Source: Cinclus cinclus | Taxonomy: Eukaryota > Chordata > Aves > Passeriformes > Cinclidae | Direction: 5' to 3' | Assembly (NCBI RefSeq): GCF_963662255.1 | Contig: NC_085049.1 | Location: 60,187,158-60,251,157, forward strand | Length of the DNA stretch: 64,000 bases | Part shown: in pieces, positions 1-15,400 of the stretch | How the letters are laid out: each line of letters opens with the position of its first letter | How positions within the stretch are numbered: the first letter of the stretch is position 1 | The notes under the pieces: model-generated | Seen by the model: only the letters and a program-made list of their open reading frames with translations | Told to the model about the DNA's origin: nothing | Database searches by the model: none | Position numbers and translations under genes: made by a program

Positions 1-40
1 TGATAGGAGGACAGGTTTAAAGGGTCCAAAGATCTCTAGT
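1..40 (-). other. ATF7IP: Start of ATF7IP 3' UTR
   Basis: These bases follow the stop codon on the minus strand. No polyadenylation signal is visible within them, so the 3' end of the transcript lies outside the window. Confidence 0.85.
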
Positions 41-457
41 TTAACTGCTCTGGGAGGAAATCACATCTGTGGACTGGGGGTCACAGAAGGGTCCAAAGCG
101 TCCATAGACATCCTTAGCCCGGACTGCAAAGTAGTATTTGCTGCCAGACACAAACTGTGTCAGAGTGCACGCCATGGGCAGCGGCAGCGCCTTCACCTCC
201 CCGATCTTCTTCCACTGCGAGGGCATGGTGGCACTGGGGTCCTCGTGGTAGGCATACAGGTGGTAACTGTCCACAGTGGCACAGCTCCTGTCCACCTCCA
301 TCACGCTCCATGACAGCACAATCCCGTTCTGGCTCTGTACCCGGGCCAGCTTCAGCTGTGGCTTTTGAGGTGGAGAAGTGTTGGCAGCTTCGGGGGGCAG
401 CCGTGGTGGCTGTGGTGCCTCTGGAAGTGGGGCCGGATGTACTGGGCGCGGTGGATC
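41..457 (-). CDS. ATF7IP: ATF7IP last coding exon (fibronectin type III domain, stop)
   Basis: The exon begins after ATGCTGCTTAG and ends with TAA at 43-41. It encodes residues 966-1103: a Pro-rich lead ([18 protein letters not shown]), then the FNIII fold from about [18 protein letters not shown] through [28 protein letters not shown] and [20 protein letters not shown] to the end, [10 protein letters not shown]. It is almost identical to human ATF7IP. In mammals this domain binds MBD1 and other partners. It is GC-rich, so several long shadow frames exist on both strands. Confidence 0.98.
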   Translation of the reverse strand, partial: DPPRPVHPAPLPEAPQPPRLPPEAANTSPPQKPQLKLARVQSQNGIVLSWSVMEVDRSCATVDSYHLYAYHEDPSATMPSQWKKIGEVKALPLPMACTLTQFVSGSKYYFAVRAKDVYGRFGPFCDPQSTDVISSQSS

Positions 458-3400
458 CTAAGCAGCATAAGAGCAATAAGGGAAAGGTCAGAATCTATAG
501 CAATGAAAGAAGGCTTTAGTTCAGCATTGCCCAGGTAACTGGAAGGAGATGAGCCTCCAATCACTCAGCCATCACAACTCTGTCCTGTGTGCAGAGGGAA
601 GGCAGCAGCAGCAAATGATAAGGGGTGGGATCAAGGATGCCATAAATTCTTAAGTTATTCTCATATTCATGGCCACAGTAACTTCCCTGTATCTTCTTTG
701 CTTCCCAGCCAGGAGGGGGTGAACTCGACACTGTGCCCTTTACCAGGACTGAGCAATGACTTTGAGCCAATCTAGGTCTGACCCGCGGCTCCCATGTTAC
801 CCGACACCCCAGGCAGGGCATTAAGCTGACAACACATCTTTTCTACAGACGGGTATTCAGACACAAAAGGAAGAAAGGGTAATGGTGCCACACAGATTCT
901 ATCACCTTAAACTGAACACAAAAGCTCAGCCTCACTTTCTAGAAAATTTTGAAATGAGGGCACAAATGTGTCTTTCCAGTGATACTTTTTTATTACTGCA
1001 AAAACAGTCCTAGGCCTCTCATTTATATTAGTTAAGATGAATTTAGGAATGTGGTTACTGAGATCTTTCAGGTTGGAATCTGGGGTAGTTTTTGGCATCT
1101 TAAGTGTTCTGTGTGATATTTGCTTCATTTATTCTCATTATTTATCACTGGGGAGTGCATAAAATTGATGGTGTCTAGACTGAAAGGATGGTAAGCCAAC
1201 TTCTTGGCAATATAGTCACTAATTCAGGACACCATAAGTAAAGTGACTGCCCAACAGTGAGTGTACAGGCAATGTACTTGAAGTGAAATTAAATAAGTCA
1301 AAGAAATTCTCAAGTTCTTACCAAAAGAGGTTTTAGGTGACACAGAAGTAATCACCCTTAACATTGACTAGAAACCTCTGGAGTTTTGGAGTTGGCAACC
1401 TTTAAGATTTGGTCTGTAGCTTGTTCTCCTACCTCAGTTTTGCAAACAGCTGTACTGAAAACTGGTCATGCAATTCAAAGCCAAACCATGACTAAACATT
1501 TTACTGGAAATTCTATACCCTTGGCTCCAACAGTCACGTGCAGACAACTCATGCACTAATTTTCAGCATGTTCTCCTGGCAATTTGGAGAAGGCCAGGGT
1601 GAGCTAACAGATTGCACAGCTTTTACCATTCTGGGCAGGAGCTGCTGTGGGTGACTGGGTGGTGCCATGAGAAGCGTCAACAAGGCATGTCACTGTTCTG
1701 CAGCTCACACTGAGAGCAGCCTGAGAGTCCCAGTGCAGAGCCAAGGCTGTACACTGCACGGGTGACTGGAAAGCCCCACTCACAGTGTGCGCTTGTGGCG
1801 GTCGATGGTGCACCGTGAGCTGAGGAGCTCCAGAGCCCAGGGCCAGCCCGTTGTTCACCACGTAGGTCGTCTGAGGCATCCGCACGGTCACACCTGCAAG
1901 GAGCACAAACCAACACTGAGTATTCAATACTTACAGGCAGCTAAACAGAACAGTGGAAGAACAAATCCTTGGTTCAGCTGGATGAAGTCAAATTTTAGAC
2001 AGACTCCTCCAGCCGCCAGCAGATTGATGAAACACTGTGTAACAACAAAATCACATCCCATCCCCTGAAGCTGTAAAAGTGAGAGGAGAAAGTGCTTGTG
2101 TTTGCAGAGGGGACAGAATGTTGTTTTAGAGCTTTGTAGCATGAAAGAAATGGGTGAGAAGGAAAAGTGTAGGAGATACAGGGAAGCTTTAGTATGAAAA
2201 GAACAATTGCATCCTTTTGGGATTCAGAAATGAAAAGAAATGCTGCTGTAGCACAATGTTATCCATTCAGAAGGCTGTGCTGTGGATGGTGCTGAACGCA
2301 AAAAAAAAAAAAGCTAAGGCACTGTCCAAGAAGCTTGTTCTCCCTCAAAGAACAGACTCCATGATGGACACTGCTCACAGGCATCACCATTTCAGTCATT
2401 CCCACAGTAAACTGACCAGCCTGGCAGGAATAAACTAGGCAGTTTTATAGCCTTGTAAAACTCTTGTAAGCTACCACATTTTCATTCTTTTTATACCACA
2501 TTTAATTCTCTTAATTAACACTTTATTCACTGTTGGAACATGTATGCTCTGTGAAGTCAAAGCTTTTGCTCATTGTTATGGATTGCCCAGGTTGTCCCCT
2601 CATTTCTGTCTAGAAATAAAAGATTTGTGGCAATCTCTATGATGCCCTAGTTCCGCACTTGTGTGAGACTGAAGCATTCTAATACTCCAGAAGACAAGCT
2701 CATGGAGCAACACATTATCAGGAAACCACAGCTATTGTATGGCAATTTCTCTTGATAAACACTCATCAGGCTACAATCCATAGGGGGTGAATACCAGAAG
2801 TCTGTAATCTGTAAGTCCAAGGCAGGGAGCTCAGAGTGCTAAATCTTAATGCTTTAAGTGCTAAACGCTGGGTAGGTGCTTTATATCGTTTTCTTATTGC
2901 AATCTCTCTAAGAAGCTGATGAAGCTGTGCGAACTCCTGTGGGATAAACAGTCACCTGAGCTGACTATTTCTCCTTTATGAGAACCCAGTAAAATATCCT
3001 GGTTTAGTATGACTGTAGCTCTGTCTCAGGAAATTACAACCATCTGAAGATAGTCAGAAATGCCTTAATAAAATACAAACACTTCTAGGTAGGGATACTA
3101 GTCATTTGAGGCAGAAGTACAAAACTGCAATTTTCAAAACACTGGATGGGTTCTCACAGTCAGTTTTTCAAAGATAAAGTGCAGCGATCTTACTCAAGAA
3201 GCATCTGCTACTGGTACTAATGGGTGTTGCAATGATAACATAAACCAATATACATCAGTAGCAGCATCACTACCAGGACTTCACAAAAATAGGTGCATAC
3301 TCATAAAACAGGGAAATTTATGCTAAGCGTAAGTGTTACAATAACCATAGTGTAGAAATTGTGGGGAGCAAAAAAAGGACCGTTAAAATCCACCACTTTG

Positions 3401-6400
3401 TAACAAATTATCATTTAAGTTCTTTATTTTTTATATCTATTACTCATTTCAGAAAATGAGTTTACAGCTAGGAGAAGGTATCAGTTATACATTTGCAAGT
3501 TAAGGGGAACTTGCCAACATCTCTTCAGGCCTTGAGAAAGGAAGGAAATGTGCTGAGCACACACATCAGAGATCATTAAGGAATTACACAGACCAAACAA
3601 CAAACCTAAATACCACATCCATCAAGCAGAACATATCAAGCTGAGTCATGGTAAGAAGCACATGGAAGGAATCATCCCCTACCTCCATTCTGTGGGGTGA
3701 CTGGCCTTAAGCCTGGGCTGGTCATGACAGCTCCTCTGACAGGATTCTGAGCTGGTGGTGCAGGAATAGTGGTATAGACCACCTGATGGCTAGAAGGGGT
3801 TCTTGGGATAGGAAGCTTGGGAACAGCTGGAGCCACAGGCCGATGAGTTACATTCACTGTTGTTGAAGCTGAAAAAATGACAGAGAACACCCCAAGCCTG
3901 AATTCCATGACTCAAAGCCATATGCCTATTCCAGGGTACACATCTCCTTTGGAAAACTGACTCATCTGAGCCATGTAAAATAAAAACTGTCTCTGTTTTA
4001 GATACTGCAAGAAAAGTGAAAACAGCCTAAGCGGTATTTTTGCCTTATATAATAAAGTCAATATATATACAGCTTCCTAACAGAAAAGATAAATATAGTA
4101 TCTACTCCAGTCCCTGTAAAGGTCCTGTGTGTAAGGACAGTGGAAGAATATTGAATCCATAGCAGTCATAAGATAATCCAATGCCAACTAATCTCCAGCA
4201 ATCATATACAGAAAAATAATAAAAGAAAAACAGAGGACCTACGTTTCTTCAGAAAGGGGAAAAAAATCACACTACAAAGTAATATTTAACTAGGGCTAGG
4301 AATTCAATGTCAGCCTTGCCATTCCCTCTGCCAAAAGAATTAATTGCCAAGTGCACAGGGACAGACATAGGAGTGATGCTGACAATGTTTTTTCCCCCAT
4401 TACTTAAAGAAGGTATAGGTTTCTTCTCCTTCACTTTTACCAACAATAGTATATTTAATAATTTCCATGACCATCCTTAGCAGGATTTCTTCCTCTCTAC
4501 GGAATTAAATTGACCCTGAATTCTTTCCAAATCAATAGTACTATCTTTCCCCTTTATCAGTTTAAAAGAAAAAAGGTTATGGGAAACTGACTAGGATGAA
4601 AGATTATTTATGAAGTGACTCAAACATTCCAAATATCTGTGTTAGAAGACTTAACACAATGTAGAGCACACAGCAGTCTAATTCAAGAAAGAAAACAGAC
4701 ACTGCATTCACACAATGATTTCAAATGAAGTTACCTGTGGGTAATACATGGAGGGTGGTCTGGGAAGGGCCACTTGTTGGCACACCTGGCTGCTGCATAG
4801 AGCTTGGCTGCAAAGGTGGTAAGGGCTGCAGGGGTCGAGTCAAGGGCTGGGTGGGTATGCTCAGTCCTGTCACTGGTGCCTGACTCTGATTCTGCTTCTG
4901 CTTCTTGCCATCTGTTTGGAAAAAAAAAAAAAAAAAAAAGATACAGACAATAGCAAACAGAAATTTTCATTTCTGAATCAGTTTCAAACATCAGAGTTTT
5001 ACAATCCTTTCCTCCCTCTCCCATTTAATAGACTGGTGAGGATATTCCAAGCATGACGTTTCTGACCCTTTTTGCTTATGCAAACAAATCTGCAGAAAAC
5101 TCATTAAGTTCTCCTCACTTTTATCACCACAATGTCCCTTGCCCAGACACACTCCACAATGTTTTATTCTATTATCATGAAGTCTGCACATTTCAGAGCA
5201 ATTTGGATACCTGAATTCAATGGAATACCATGGCAAAGTCTTTAAAAGTTTCTATTAAAAGGCCTAAACACTGCAGTACTCAAATTTACTTCCCTAAATA
5301 AGTCCTGTCTACCTTTGATGTTTACATCTTTATATTTGCTGACTCTTTCCTTCATTCGATCTGTTAGTCAGTCCTCTTGCTGCTATTTTGAATTTTCATG
5401 ATATTTACTTAAAAATGGGAAATTGCTTTATTATTTATAGAAAACTTTAAAAAGAAAATTTGTTTTTGACACATTGACACCTTCCTCTTACTGACTTACT
5501 GACTTGTGATAGTGACAAATATTGCCTGTATCTCTAGTTTACTACAGCAATACTTTTTCCTGCTTTAGTTTATTTGTGACTACATAAAATATTCATTAGA
5601 GTGCAAGTGTATATCTAATCAACACTTTGCACAAGTTGAATAAAGAAGAATTGAGAAGCTTTCATCTGGACATTAAATCAGTAATGGGCAGAGGAGGCAC
5701 CCCTGAAGAACTCAAAAAAACACAAGATAAAAGAGTAGATTTTTAAAGGCTGTCCTCAGAAGAATTCTTTCCTAATAAAACTGTGTGTGTACCAGCCACT
5801 AATTTAGTAAAAGAGCACAAAATATAAAGATGAAAACACATCAATACTCATTTTACTCTTGAGAAAATATAACAATATAGTGAGGACCACATTTAAAATG
5901 TTCAATTAAGTATACCAGCTAGATTTCAAAGCACTAAGAACAGGGTTGATTCCAGCACAGCTCAAAGTGTTGGGATTTTTAGCAGTTTGAGACTATTTCA
6001 ATGGTCTCACCGAGCTGTGTTTAACACTAGCTGCTAACAGCTTGACGTAGCAATACCCTTCACAAACTGCTGCATGATTCTATGAGACACAACTACAGAA
6101 TCACACAATCATCAAGGCTGGAAGATACCTTCAAGATCATCTGTTCCAACCATCAACCCAGCACCAGCACAGTCATCCCCAGACCATATCCCAAATTCAA
6201 GACCTCAAAACACACTGTGAGTTGCAGCCCATATTGTCTTTCTGTAGACTCAACAGCCAAGCTGCTTTACTAAAGCCATTTGGATGAAAATATACTATTC
6301 TTTTTTTTTTTTTAAAGTCTATAAAAGGAGTAGTGAAGGGATGCTCATTTTGAAAACAAAAGGTGAGATCCTTCCTGCTGTGATTAACTAACAGCCCTTG

Positions 6401-9400
6401 TGATTGGTTCAAGCTTCTTTTATTGTCCGTGATTATGGGAGATTTCCCAGTGTCTGATGGATGTCTCAACTACCACTGAATAATTTCAGTGATGTGAGTG
6501 CATTCTTCATCATGACTTAGAAGATGCACTTAGAGTCCAACAAGCAAAAACCTTTACACCCTACTGCTGTAAATGTGGTTCAAGGAAAGATTAGAGTTTG
6601 GATAAATGTGAGGGCTTTTCCAATTTTGATTTTGTTTTTAATTTCACACAGAGCAAGTTCATTTACCCTTGACAAATCAAGAAGAGCCTTGCTGACATTC
6701 CAGTGACTGGAAACTAGGTCAGCATTGCACCACCCACAGGAAATTATGACAGATAATTAACTAGACTTTACTAAATAAATGGAAACAAATGGCAAGGGCT
6801 ATTTAAGTAAAAAAACAAAACAGCAAGGAAGACTGGGTACAATAACAAGCACAGGACTGAGGTTAAAAGTCATTATGGAACAATTTCCCATACTAAATTA
6901 ACACAGCATCACTCACAACAAAAGTGGACCTAGAGGAGACAGAAAAATATGATTTATGGAAATAAGCATAAAATGGAAATTTTTACTGCTGGAGGTGTAA
7001 GCAAAACTCCTAATCTATCCAATACACAAAACAGAGGAAAGGACTAAGAACTATTCTAAGAACTGACAACTAAGTGGAAAGAAATCTCATCCCACTGCAT
7101 AAATTTATATGATATTCGCTCAAGCCCCTACAAAGAAACTGAGGAAGAATTAAGCTGCAATGGAGCTACAACTCCTACCTAGAGAAGCAGTCTTACAGCT
7201 GTATATGCAATTGTGGTATTGATCTTTTATGGCAATTGTGAGGTGAACATCTACTTAAATGCAATTAGGAAGAAAAAAGCTCTCTGAAAAATTTTATTTT
7301 CAGAAGCTTTTAGATAGAAAAATACTAGCTGAAATATATTACAATACTGTGACATGCTACTTTAAAATATACCACAAATCCATTTAAATCTATCTGCTGA
7401 GTATCTTTTACAGAATATTAAACAGGACTGGGGAGGTTAACCTTACCTGACACAGGATTGCACAATCCCAAGGCAACCATCTTTTATCTTTTTGAGAACT
7501 AACTCTCAGAAGATGACAGTGATAAAAACTTGATTGCCTCAGCTATTCTGCTACTTGGCTCATGAAGTCAAAATCCTGGCTGAAAAGGTCCTCTGGTGGC
7601 TGTGTAGTCCAATTTCTTGTTGAAACTGGACTGTCAATAACTTACTCAAATCATCTGTGGTTTTGCCCTGTTGAATCTCAAAATCTTTCAAGAGGACAGT
7701 TTCTACCAGCCCTCTGTGCAGCACTATAGAGACTTCTTCCCTCTTCAAGTTGAACTTGAACTTCCTGAACTTGTAGTTCATGGTCACTGCCCCTTAATGC
7801 ATCATTTGGCACTGCTGAAGAGAATTGTGCTCTGTCATTTTTAAACTATCCTCCAAGTAGCTGTAGGCTGCTCTTACACTGTCCCTTGCTTAGCTCTTTG
7901 CCAAACATGCCCTGGTCTGTTGATCTCTTCTGACAGGTCATGAACTCCAGGCCCTCACTATCCTGACACCATCCAGTGCTACCACAACTTCTTCTGAGCT
8001 TGAAGAAGGGGAAGCCAAAACTGGACACCCTATTTCAGCTGTGGTTCCACCAGTGTCAGTTTGGGGGAATACTTAAATTGAAATGAGAACACACAGTTGA
8101 CTCACTGACTCACAGTTGACTCAATTCACTGTGCACCACATATCCTCTACTGATAAGAGATGCAGACAGTCAGCTATTTGAATTGCATCATGCTTCCCTA
8201 ATACTTGTATACCTCACACACTCCCTTTTTGGTGATAACATCACATGGAAATGTTCAAGGCCAGGCTGGATGGGGCTTTGAGCAACATGGTCTAGTGGGA
8301 GGTGTCCCAGCCCACGGAAGGGGGTGTTGGAATGAGATCACCTTAAAGAGCCTTTTCAACCCAAACCCCTCTATAACTATTCTATAGCTACCACATCCCA
8401 AAATTATTTTCTACATTTGTGTAATACAAATGCAAAGCAAATCAAGCTATTAAGAATGTCTGTGTAGAACCTGAATGCACAATCTAGAGAAATAACTATC
8501 AAGACTGTCCAGAGGAATCAAACTTCTTGATGGCTGGACTTCAGAATGTAGCACAGGAACATGCATTTAGAGACCAGACAGAATTAAAATTTTACCTCCA
8601 GTAGTAGAAATACGATTTTTTTCCAATGGAAATGACAGCACAATACATGGTATTACGTAGAGATGCATTATTTCTGTGAAGTACTATCCAGCACTAATCC
8701 AGTGCTAACTATAATTAGACTGGCCTACATTTACACAAGATTTATATAAAAAGATGAAGTCCATCTAAATTGCCAAAGTACGTAAGAGCACGGCTATATT
8801 TACTGTGCTCTTGGCATACAGTCCTAAAGCAAACAGCAGTTTGCATTTGGTATTTAAACTCTTGCACATGAAGTGTTAGTTACACAAAAGATTAGAAGCT
8901 GCAATACTCTAATGCCTAAATATCACCTGTGGAATTAAAAGGCCTTTAATAATAATTCGTAAACAGAAAAAATAAATGAATCTAAGAAGAGCTTTTGGAT
9001 AGATCATCAAGAACTTGGGCATCTCAAATTACTCCCCAAGCCTGAGGTATTTAAGTACAGATAGCATTAATGCTTATAGTAAAGGAATAGTAAAAGTTTT
9101 TAAGACTGTAAGTAAATTCCTTTTATTTAACACCACACAGAATTTTTTAAACAAGACTCCTATCTAACTGAAACACCAAGGAAAAAATACACTAAGCAGA
9201 AACAGAAGTTTATTAATTTCTGCCACTCAAAGGATGAAATAACACTTGTAGCTCAATTATCCCTGCAGCTAAGCAAGTATTTTCCTCCTACCTTGAGAAC
9301 AGCTGTCGTCTTCATCCAGTGTAAGATCAATGACACCTCCTGATTCACTTCCTGTGAACTTCCCGCTCTGAAAGACAAAACTCCTTCGTTTTGCAAAAGC

Positions 9401-12400
9401 AAATCCAGGGAACACAGGTGGAAAAGGGACATATATTGAACATTGAGAAGGAGAGGTCTCAGAATTGATACTTATTAGAAAAGGACCTGACGAAATGAGC
9501 AAGAGCAGGCAATTTCAGACAGATAGCCCAGGACTTGAAAAGTGGGTAATAACCAAATGACTGCACTGCAGCAAAAAGTATTGAAGTATTAAAGTATTTT
9601 CAGCTTTGTAAGTAGTAAAAGCCCCTGTTGAATAGTAGCATATTGCTGTTTTACAGGTAAATGCATAACAATTTGCTGTTATAAAGTGGATTTCAACTAT
9701 GACTCCTAACATGTTAATCTGGTTGTAATCTGTCCTTCCTCTGTAGTGGCGTAACTTCCTGACAGAGCAGTTATCAGGGCTATATATTACTTATCTAAAC
9801 TCATAATTATCTATCAGACAGCTTTGCCTGTGTACTTATAAAGACACTGACTTCACATTAAGAAAAAGGGAAAGCAACATTGGAAGTTGTAGGTTTACAA
9901 AACATATCGAAAGCCATCAGAAAACTCCAATTGTATTCAGTAATTTCAATACTGTATTCTCACTCATTATGACAAATTTTAGCATTTATTATTCTACATA
10001 TGAACCTATTTTTAACCTCCCCTTTAGAAAGCTTAAAGGGATCTTTTAAGCTATTCCCCAGGTTTCAACAAAAAATGTTTTAACAAAAATCCCTAGAAGA
10101 CCACCAAACAAGATTTAACTTCTACATCAACTCCTGTCCCTTGGCTGGTCAGACTAGAGAGCCCACCAACATTTTCCCTTATGTGATGAGAAAAATATGG
10201 GGGAGATCTTCTGTATTCCTGTGGCTTTAAAGATACTTTCTAGAAAAACATCAAGATTATACGAGTTTCTACTTCCTTAAACTTGCTACAAAAATTAGTT
10301 GAGGTTTCTTCTTTTTGTTGTCTTTGTTGTTGTTATGTAGAAGAGATTATCACTTATTGTTGGACTGAACTGGTAAAAAATTATGGATTGGAGTCAACAA
10401 GTTTCCTTAGGACTTGAAAAAGAATTACAGAAGCACCACAATTATCAAAAATCTCCAAGTCATTAACATGGAAAAAGGCATAAATTATCAGACCCACATG
10501 GTCTGTACAAATGCTGACATGATAATCTAGGAATATTAGATTTTTTTGTGCAGTTGGACGGTGACAATTGCACAAAACATCTCAAAGCATTGAGATTATC
10601 TGCTCTATGACCTTTAATTTGGGTAAAACTAAGCCTTTAAGGAAGTCTGAAAGGCAATTCTCACACAGGCAAGGCTCCAAGGAGAGGCAGAAAGAGGTAT
10701 CCTATGATTACTAAATGCAAGCAGAAGCTGCCTGAATTCTCAGTCACCCAGTTTGGAGTGCCTGATGTGACAATTCTCTTTATTATCCATTATTACAACC
10801 TGATTTCTTTTTGCCTTAAGTTCTGGTGCTGCCACTGATGAAATTCTGCTAATAAAATACAATACCAAATTTAAGTAAGAAATATCTAACTACTTATATT
10901 CACAGGTGATAGAGGAGATCTCTATGGGGACTCATCTTTCCTATACATAAAGAAACATATTTCAGAATTATTAACCACGGAATTCTTCTGTTGAGTGGTT
11001 GCTATTTAAAATAGTTTCTAACTTCATGTTTTTATTATTATGAACCGATTTAACCACTTGAAGCTTCAGGAAAAGGCACATAATAATCAATGATAAATTG
11101 ATTAGCATAAAGTCAAGAGGAATTTCATTCCAACTGGATGACCTTCCTAGCCAACAATGTGTATTTTCAACCACGGCTCTCTGCCAGGAGAAAGCAGATT
11201 GAAAAATGGAGAGGGAGATTTAAAAGGAACTAGATAAAGAAAAAAACCCTAATATCAAGCTATTAATTTCTTCCCCCTAAAAAATACATTAGTCTGAAGT
11301 AATTTCCTTTCAATTCTTCCTCTGCAAGAAAATAAATATCCTTAGAAAAATTACTCTGTATGGCAGCTAACTGTTTTGAAGCCCTACTTGACTGTGCCAA
11401 TTGAGAAAGTTCTTTGAATTTCCAAGTCAGAAAGTGTCACAGCATGCATTTCTTTATTTTGATGTGTCTGGAAGGCAAAAAATCTTGAGTAAGTTAAACC
11501 AATCCTGCCAACAAGGTATCATACATGCAATTCTCAGGAAGAAAGAACTTCTCTTGGCCAGTCACACTATTCAAAGTTTTTTTTTTTTTTTACTAAATGA
11601 CCCTGGACAGCAATCTCCTCAACAGGAGCTATCCAGTAGTCAGGTTCTTTCTGCAGCCTACCCTAGAAACTGCAGGTCTGCAGGGCAGCCTTTCAGCAGG
11701 GCTCTGTGCTACACCCCCAGTCCTGGTTCCAAGACACACATTCCTGCTATTCCCTGCAGATGCTGTACTTGATACACAGCACACCATGAAATCCTGTATC
11801 CCCAGTTAGATTCCCTTACTTCAGCAACCATGCATTTCCCTCAAATTAAATATAGGAGCACAGAAATATCTTAAGGAAACTTAAAAAATCCAAAAATGCT
11901 GAACACTGTGCTTCCTACCTAGAGGAGCATGGTATAGGCAGGGTATCCCCACACAAAACTGACTGCTCATCATGCCTATCATAAAGGTCAGGATTTTGAC
12001 TATTTGCAGCATCTACCTACACTCATAAACAGGAGTATCCATTTCTACATCCCTTAGTGTTGGTGCACACAGTTTTCAGATACTTGTAGATATCTCAAAT
12101 TCGAGAATGAAAAGGAAATCCAAGAACTGGCAATTGGGTGTTAAGAGGACTGGTCCACACTTTCCCATGGTAAAATTAAGCATCTCTATGATCTGAGAGA
12201 ACAACTTTATCACCTTATCCCAGATATTTCTGGAATACTGAAACCACCAGAATGGTTAAGACCTACAAATTTAGCCACAGGGCATCACCTCTGTGAAATA
12301 CAAATAATAAAAACAGGGTTTCAGAAAACCCTGTGCTCAACCAAGCCAGAAAATAATACCACCCCTTTTTAGTATCCTGACTATTTTACCAAGAAATTCT

Positions 12401-15400
12401 CTCAGGGAAACTTTCTGTAGTACAAGGACTTGTGAAAACTCCAGTTTACAAGATAACTAAGTCTGAGGAAAGACTACAGATAAACAACTGCTCTTTTCTT
12501 TCTTAAAAAGGAAAGAATGGGATTCTTTGGAGAAGACTGCCATGTTACACTTTAGAATGGAGACTCAGACATGCTGCTCTGAGCAAAATCAGAGCCCAAC
12601 TTCAGAATGCTTGAAGACCCGATGAAGTCAAGGGCGAGTCTGGCATTGGACTTTCAGTCATCCACGAACAACACTTCCATTTGTGTCAAAAATTGAAACA
12701 AGGGATCAAGTCTTTCAGCTCCTAATATTAGATTTCAGCAAGCATTTGGGTAGAAAGTGGTAAAGCAGGAAAGTGTAGTCAAAGCATTCTGGTCTGCTAT
12801 CACTTTTTAGTTATCTCCAAACACAGGAAGCCAACAACATGAAACTGCTTCAGCTGATCTCTGCAGAAGAACAGATGATGCTATCTTAACACCTTTCTAT
12901 TAGTGCAGCCACATTAGTGAAATAATTAAAAACTGTGGACCAGTTCAACAACATGCACGTATATTGTACCACATGAAAAACCAAAAGCTGCAATTTGGTA
13001 TTTTGAAGAAAGTTCTGAATATGCACTTCTCTATTCATGTATGATATACATAATTTTCAAAGTTTTGATATTATATAACGCCACAGTTCAGTTCAGCACA
13101 AGGAGATAACAAGGTTATTCACTGTAATGCCACCTGCTTTTCATAGGAACATTTCAGCGTGTAAAAGTAAAAAACTAAGGGGAAAAGGTGCAACAACAAA
13201 AAATACATTGCAAAATTGTAAAATAATTTCAGGGTAGTAAAGTTCAAAATTCTGAAGATTACGTGTGGCACACTGACACAGTGCAGACAATTCTATTAAT
13301 AGTTTCTACTATAATAAACTAGAAATAATCTGGATGTTGTAAACCAGGCAACTAATGAAGCATCACACCACCACAATAATACATGACGCACCAAGGCGTT
13401 ATATAATAGCAAAATCAATCTTAAATTATGGGGAGTGATGTGAAAAATATGTCTTGGGAATAGGATGCATGTAGAGAGGGTGGCAATACTGTGTTTGTAT
13501 GCATAATTATAAGGTTAATAATTCACTTGGAGTCATCTGTATACAAAATTACAGATTTCAAGCACAGTTTAAACAGTTGTGAAAACTACCTTTTTTTTTT
13601 ACACATTTTTGAGCATATTTCAGCCACAGACTGTTTCAGTGTCAGATTTATCACTCCTCAACCGTTATTTTTTCCAATGCAGTAACTCCCACAAAATTGA
13701 AGTAATTATTCCAGCCTTGCAAAGATGTCATGAAAATCTGCTCTACCAGATACCAAATATATTTGTCATCTCGTACCAAGATAAAAAGGAAGATGATAAT
13801 GTAATAACAGAAGCAGTTTACCAAGATCAAAGTTTACACAAACAAAATTTCACAGTGCTGCAAATACATGTTTTGATAGTGTGTGGTTGAATATTTGTGC
13901 AATACTCAAAAACACTTTTAACAGACACCTTATGTGTTCCATTCACATGATTGCTCCATTCCCCCCTTACCCTTAACTGGTACTGTGCAACACTTCCTAC
14001 AGAAAAAGAACAATGCAAGCATGGAAAAAATGAATAATCAGTTATAGTAACCCCTAAGTATTATATACCCTCTCATTTCTTTGGTGCACAGAGCAGATGT
14101 TGGCTTGACTACCCCTATTAACAAGAACACAAATAAAAGATTGGTTGTCAGAACAGCTGGTTTTAGATGCTAGTAATCCTGGCCCTGATTAGAAATTACA
14201 AATAAACAGTTTGACACAATGCTAGAAGTGATTTCCTACAGCTGTGATTCTCTTTTTCCTTTATCAGAGAGTTAAAAGGGTATATAATAAACACAAACAT
14301 ACATGCATGCACACACATGTATCTTTACTGGTTCTTAACTCTTTGAAGGTGAAATATTTACCTCATTTCCCCAAGACTCACTGACAGTTTCCCAAGAGTA
14401 TCATGTGGGATGGCTATCTTATTGAACACTAAATATATTAATAACACTTTTCAGATTAGTTTACTGCTGCTTTTAAAAGCTACTATAACCATGCCTGGAG
14501 TAATGGCATAATCAGTGAGATAGCTTTAATATCTCTCCCAAATTTTTTGGCTTCAAATGACAAATTTGAGCTACAATATATAAGTATATTTACCCATTAA
14601 AAGCTGCTACTGTGTAGTTGGGGGTAGTTTAAGTAACACAGACACAGTCGCAGGGAACAACAATCACTTTAGAAGTCATATGAGAATGGATTCACTTGTT
14701 CTTTAAAATAGCCATCCAATTCAGCTACACGACGTCCTGCTAACAACTTTATAATTTAGCTTTCTAATTAGTTCTCAGGCAAAGGGTCCACCTCACAGAT
14801 GAGAGCTTAGTAGCATTTTAAACAGCCCAAACATAACCCCAGGGTCAGAGACAAAAGTCAAGCAGCCCATTTTACATATATAACTATATAGGTTTATTTT
14901 GAGTGACAAAACCATGAAATGCAAGGAAACATATCCATCAATAATGCTTCAACAACAAAGAATTAATAGCTGCTTATAAATTGTAAGCTGACATATCCAC
15001 TTTGCTCACATTATTTCCCAAGAGACACTCACAAAGTTTGTTACATTGCAGAGTAAAAAGATAGGAGTTATAAATGTACTTTATTAATGTTTTACCAGAT
15101 GAATTTCCAATAGTCAGCAAAATAGCTTAAATTAAACTGTAGTTCAACCAATGAAATCAAGGTATGTCAGAAACAATGGGAAATGTATAGGACACTGGTG
15201 GACTTCCATTTAATAAACTAATAGCAGCTGTAAAGTGAAACGCACAGATGAAATTTATACTGAAAAACAGATTTACTCCTGAAGAGGATAAGGGGCACAC
15301 AAAGTAGGGATCAGGAAAAAAAAAAGACTATTCACCTGACGTGGTGTTTTAATAAATATAATGCAAACATTCTTGAAGATTGACTTATGCCAGACATTTT

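Larger units (their letters stand above)
4912..9291 (-). other. ATF7IP: ATF7IP intron (exon 10 to 11), with CR1 fragments
   Basis: This 4.4-kb intron holds CR1 fragments at about 6085-6195, 7560-8065 and 8245-8387. The rest is AT-rich unique sequence without supported coding. Confidence 0.88.

Noticed and set aside
1604..2142. Minus-strand frames extending beyond exon 13
   Set aside because: Only 1893-1784 is coding; the extensions run past good splice sites into intron sequence.
4731..5024. 97-codon minus-strand frame as the coding frame of exon 11
   Set aside because: It overlaps the exon but in the wrong frame and runs through the poly-T acceptor. The homologous frame starts [10 protein letters not shown] and fits the phases.
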